From positions 124,001 to 188,000 of the forward strand of contig JAIVFI010000031.1 of NCBI GenBank assembly GCA_025558095.1: DNA of 64,000 nucleotides, written 5' to 3'. A model generated the notes under the pieces. It did no database searches and was not told the DNA's origin. It worked only from the letters and a program-made list of their open reading frames with translations. Positions within the stretch are counted from its first letter, which is position 1. The number at the start of each line of letters is the position of its first letter. Below, one piece after another: positions 63,335 to 64,000 of this stretch. The stretch comes from Hyaloraphidium curvatum (lineage: Eukaryota; Monoblepharomycota; Hyaloraphidiomycetes; Hyaloraphidiales; Hyaloraphidiaceae). A program made the position numbers and the translations under genes.

Positions 63335-64000
63335 TCAGTACGGCACCGAACACCGCTCGATGCCCCATATCCGGCTCGCGTATTCCTGTATGGATCGGTC
63401 GGAGGAAAACTTGCCCATACTGCGGATGGGTCAGCCTTCTGCGGCGCGCCGGCGATGCGGACTGCGCACCTGAAAGCGGCGGTGATGACCTTGCGCGCCC
63501 AGCCCTCGCGATCGCGGAAGGCGGCGTCGACGATTGCCTGCGTGTTGATGTACGAGTCAAAGTCGGCGTTGACGATGTAGTAGTCGCCGCCGTTGGTGAT
63601 GGTGGCTGAACACGGCGGATCAGGGGAGCTGTTCTGCGCGCGCCCGTCCGGCTCACCGATGAGGGGTTCGAAGGTGTTGGGTTCGCCAAAGGTGCCGTGC
63701 TCTATGAGGTCGACGACGACCCGCAGCTTGGGGTCCATGTCCATACGTCTATATCTGCGGGCGCAACTCCGCCTCAGGTCTGCAAAGCCCCGCGCAAAGC
63801 GAAGGACCCACCGGTTGCCGTGCCGCACATCCTCCACCTGGTCGGCCTTCTTGCCAAAGAAAAAGATGTTCTCCTCGCCCACTTCCTCGCCGATCTCGAT
63901 GTTGGCGCCGTCGATGGTGCCCAGGATCAGGCCGCCGTTGAGCACAAACTGTGGCGAACGTCGGTGTAGGGCGCAGGAGATTGGACCGACCGACGTACCT
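63335..64000 (-). CDS. GPH1: Glycogen phosphorylase, C-terminal part (cut by window end)
   Basis: Only the 3' end is present; the gene continues past 64000. The first visible exon reads FVLNGGLILGTIDGANIEIG, the segment just before the pyridoxal-phosphate lysine region in phosphorylases, and then EEVGEENIFFFGKKADQVED. After introns come DPKLRVVVDLIEHGTFGEPN, TITNGGDYYIVNADFDSYIN, and DREGWARKVITAAFS joined to MGKFSSDRSIQEYASRIWGI, the family C-terminus. The stop is at 63335. The enzyme releases glucose-1-phosphate from glycogen by phosphorolysis in the cytosol. N-terminal regulatory phosphorylation sites lie outside the window. Confidence 0.93.

Overview
The window is nuclear DNA of a GC-rich eukaryote. 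Genes are dense, lie on both strands, and are interrupted by very short introns (mostly 49-75 nt). Most splice donors read GTGGGT, GTGCGY or GTGAGY, acceptors are CAG/AAG/TAG, and a CTGAC/CTAAC-like branch point often sits 12-20 nt before the acceptor. There are no bacterial operons, rRNAs, tRNAs or CRISPR arrays. A dynein-arm assembly factor (DNAAF1) implies a motile flagellum now or in recent ancestry. A HOP2 homologue implies meiosis. TEX10/IPI1, a GPI-anchor-like Cys-rich wall-type protein, an SUT-type sugar transporter and glycogen phosphorylase fit a zoosporic (chytrid-like) fungus or a related unicellular opisthokont. That placement is inference.

Layout. 0-9.4 kb: a Cys-less pentameric ligand-gated channel, a BTB protein, a basic hypothetical protein, GINS subunit PSF3, U3 snoRNP protein IMP3 and an intronless SUT-type sugar transporter. 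9.65-21.2 kb (minus strand): the most unusual locus. Eleven long exons, all joining in phase, predict one protein of about 3,640 aa. It has two N-terminal membrane segments, a ubiquitin-like module, a FEN1/XPG-like nuclease fold with a poly-Q insert, long uncharacterised regions, a Cys-cluster, and a C-terminal Fanzor (eukaryotic TnpB-like) RuvC/zinc-ribbon domain. The apparent RuvC-III Asp is Asn. 21.2-23.4 kb: gene-poor, ending in a 180-bp homopurine tract.

23.4-33.1 kb: Maf pyrophosphatase, a zinc-finger protein of unknown role, a class-3 lipase, a Golgi-type O-fucosyltransferase-like protein, malate dehydrogenase and an eEF1A lysine methyltransferase-like protein. 33.2-40.1 kb: a decaying region with one intact MYND-finger gene, one frameshifted copy and one truncated copy, plus a membrane-protein gene that also appears broken and a Cys-rich surface protein.

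40.3-64 kb: mostly conserved housekeeping genes. These are TFIIF-beta, a branching/xylosyl-type glycosyltransferase, a p24/TMED cargo protein, RPS3, the PP2A scaffold subunit, a coiled-coil protein, TEX10/IPI1, DNAAF1, a ZnF-UBP deubiquitinase, a SAM methyltransferase, HOP2, UDP-glucuronate decarboxylase, a metaxin-like import protein, eIF6 and the C-terminal part of glycogen phosphorylase (cut by the window end). Ribosome biogenesis and translation recur (IMP3, TEX10/IPI1, eIF6, RPS3, eEF1A methyltransferase), but neighbours show no operon-like logic. Exon borders were placed by eye from splice signals and reading-phase agreement.
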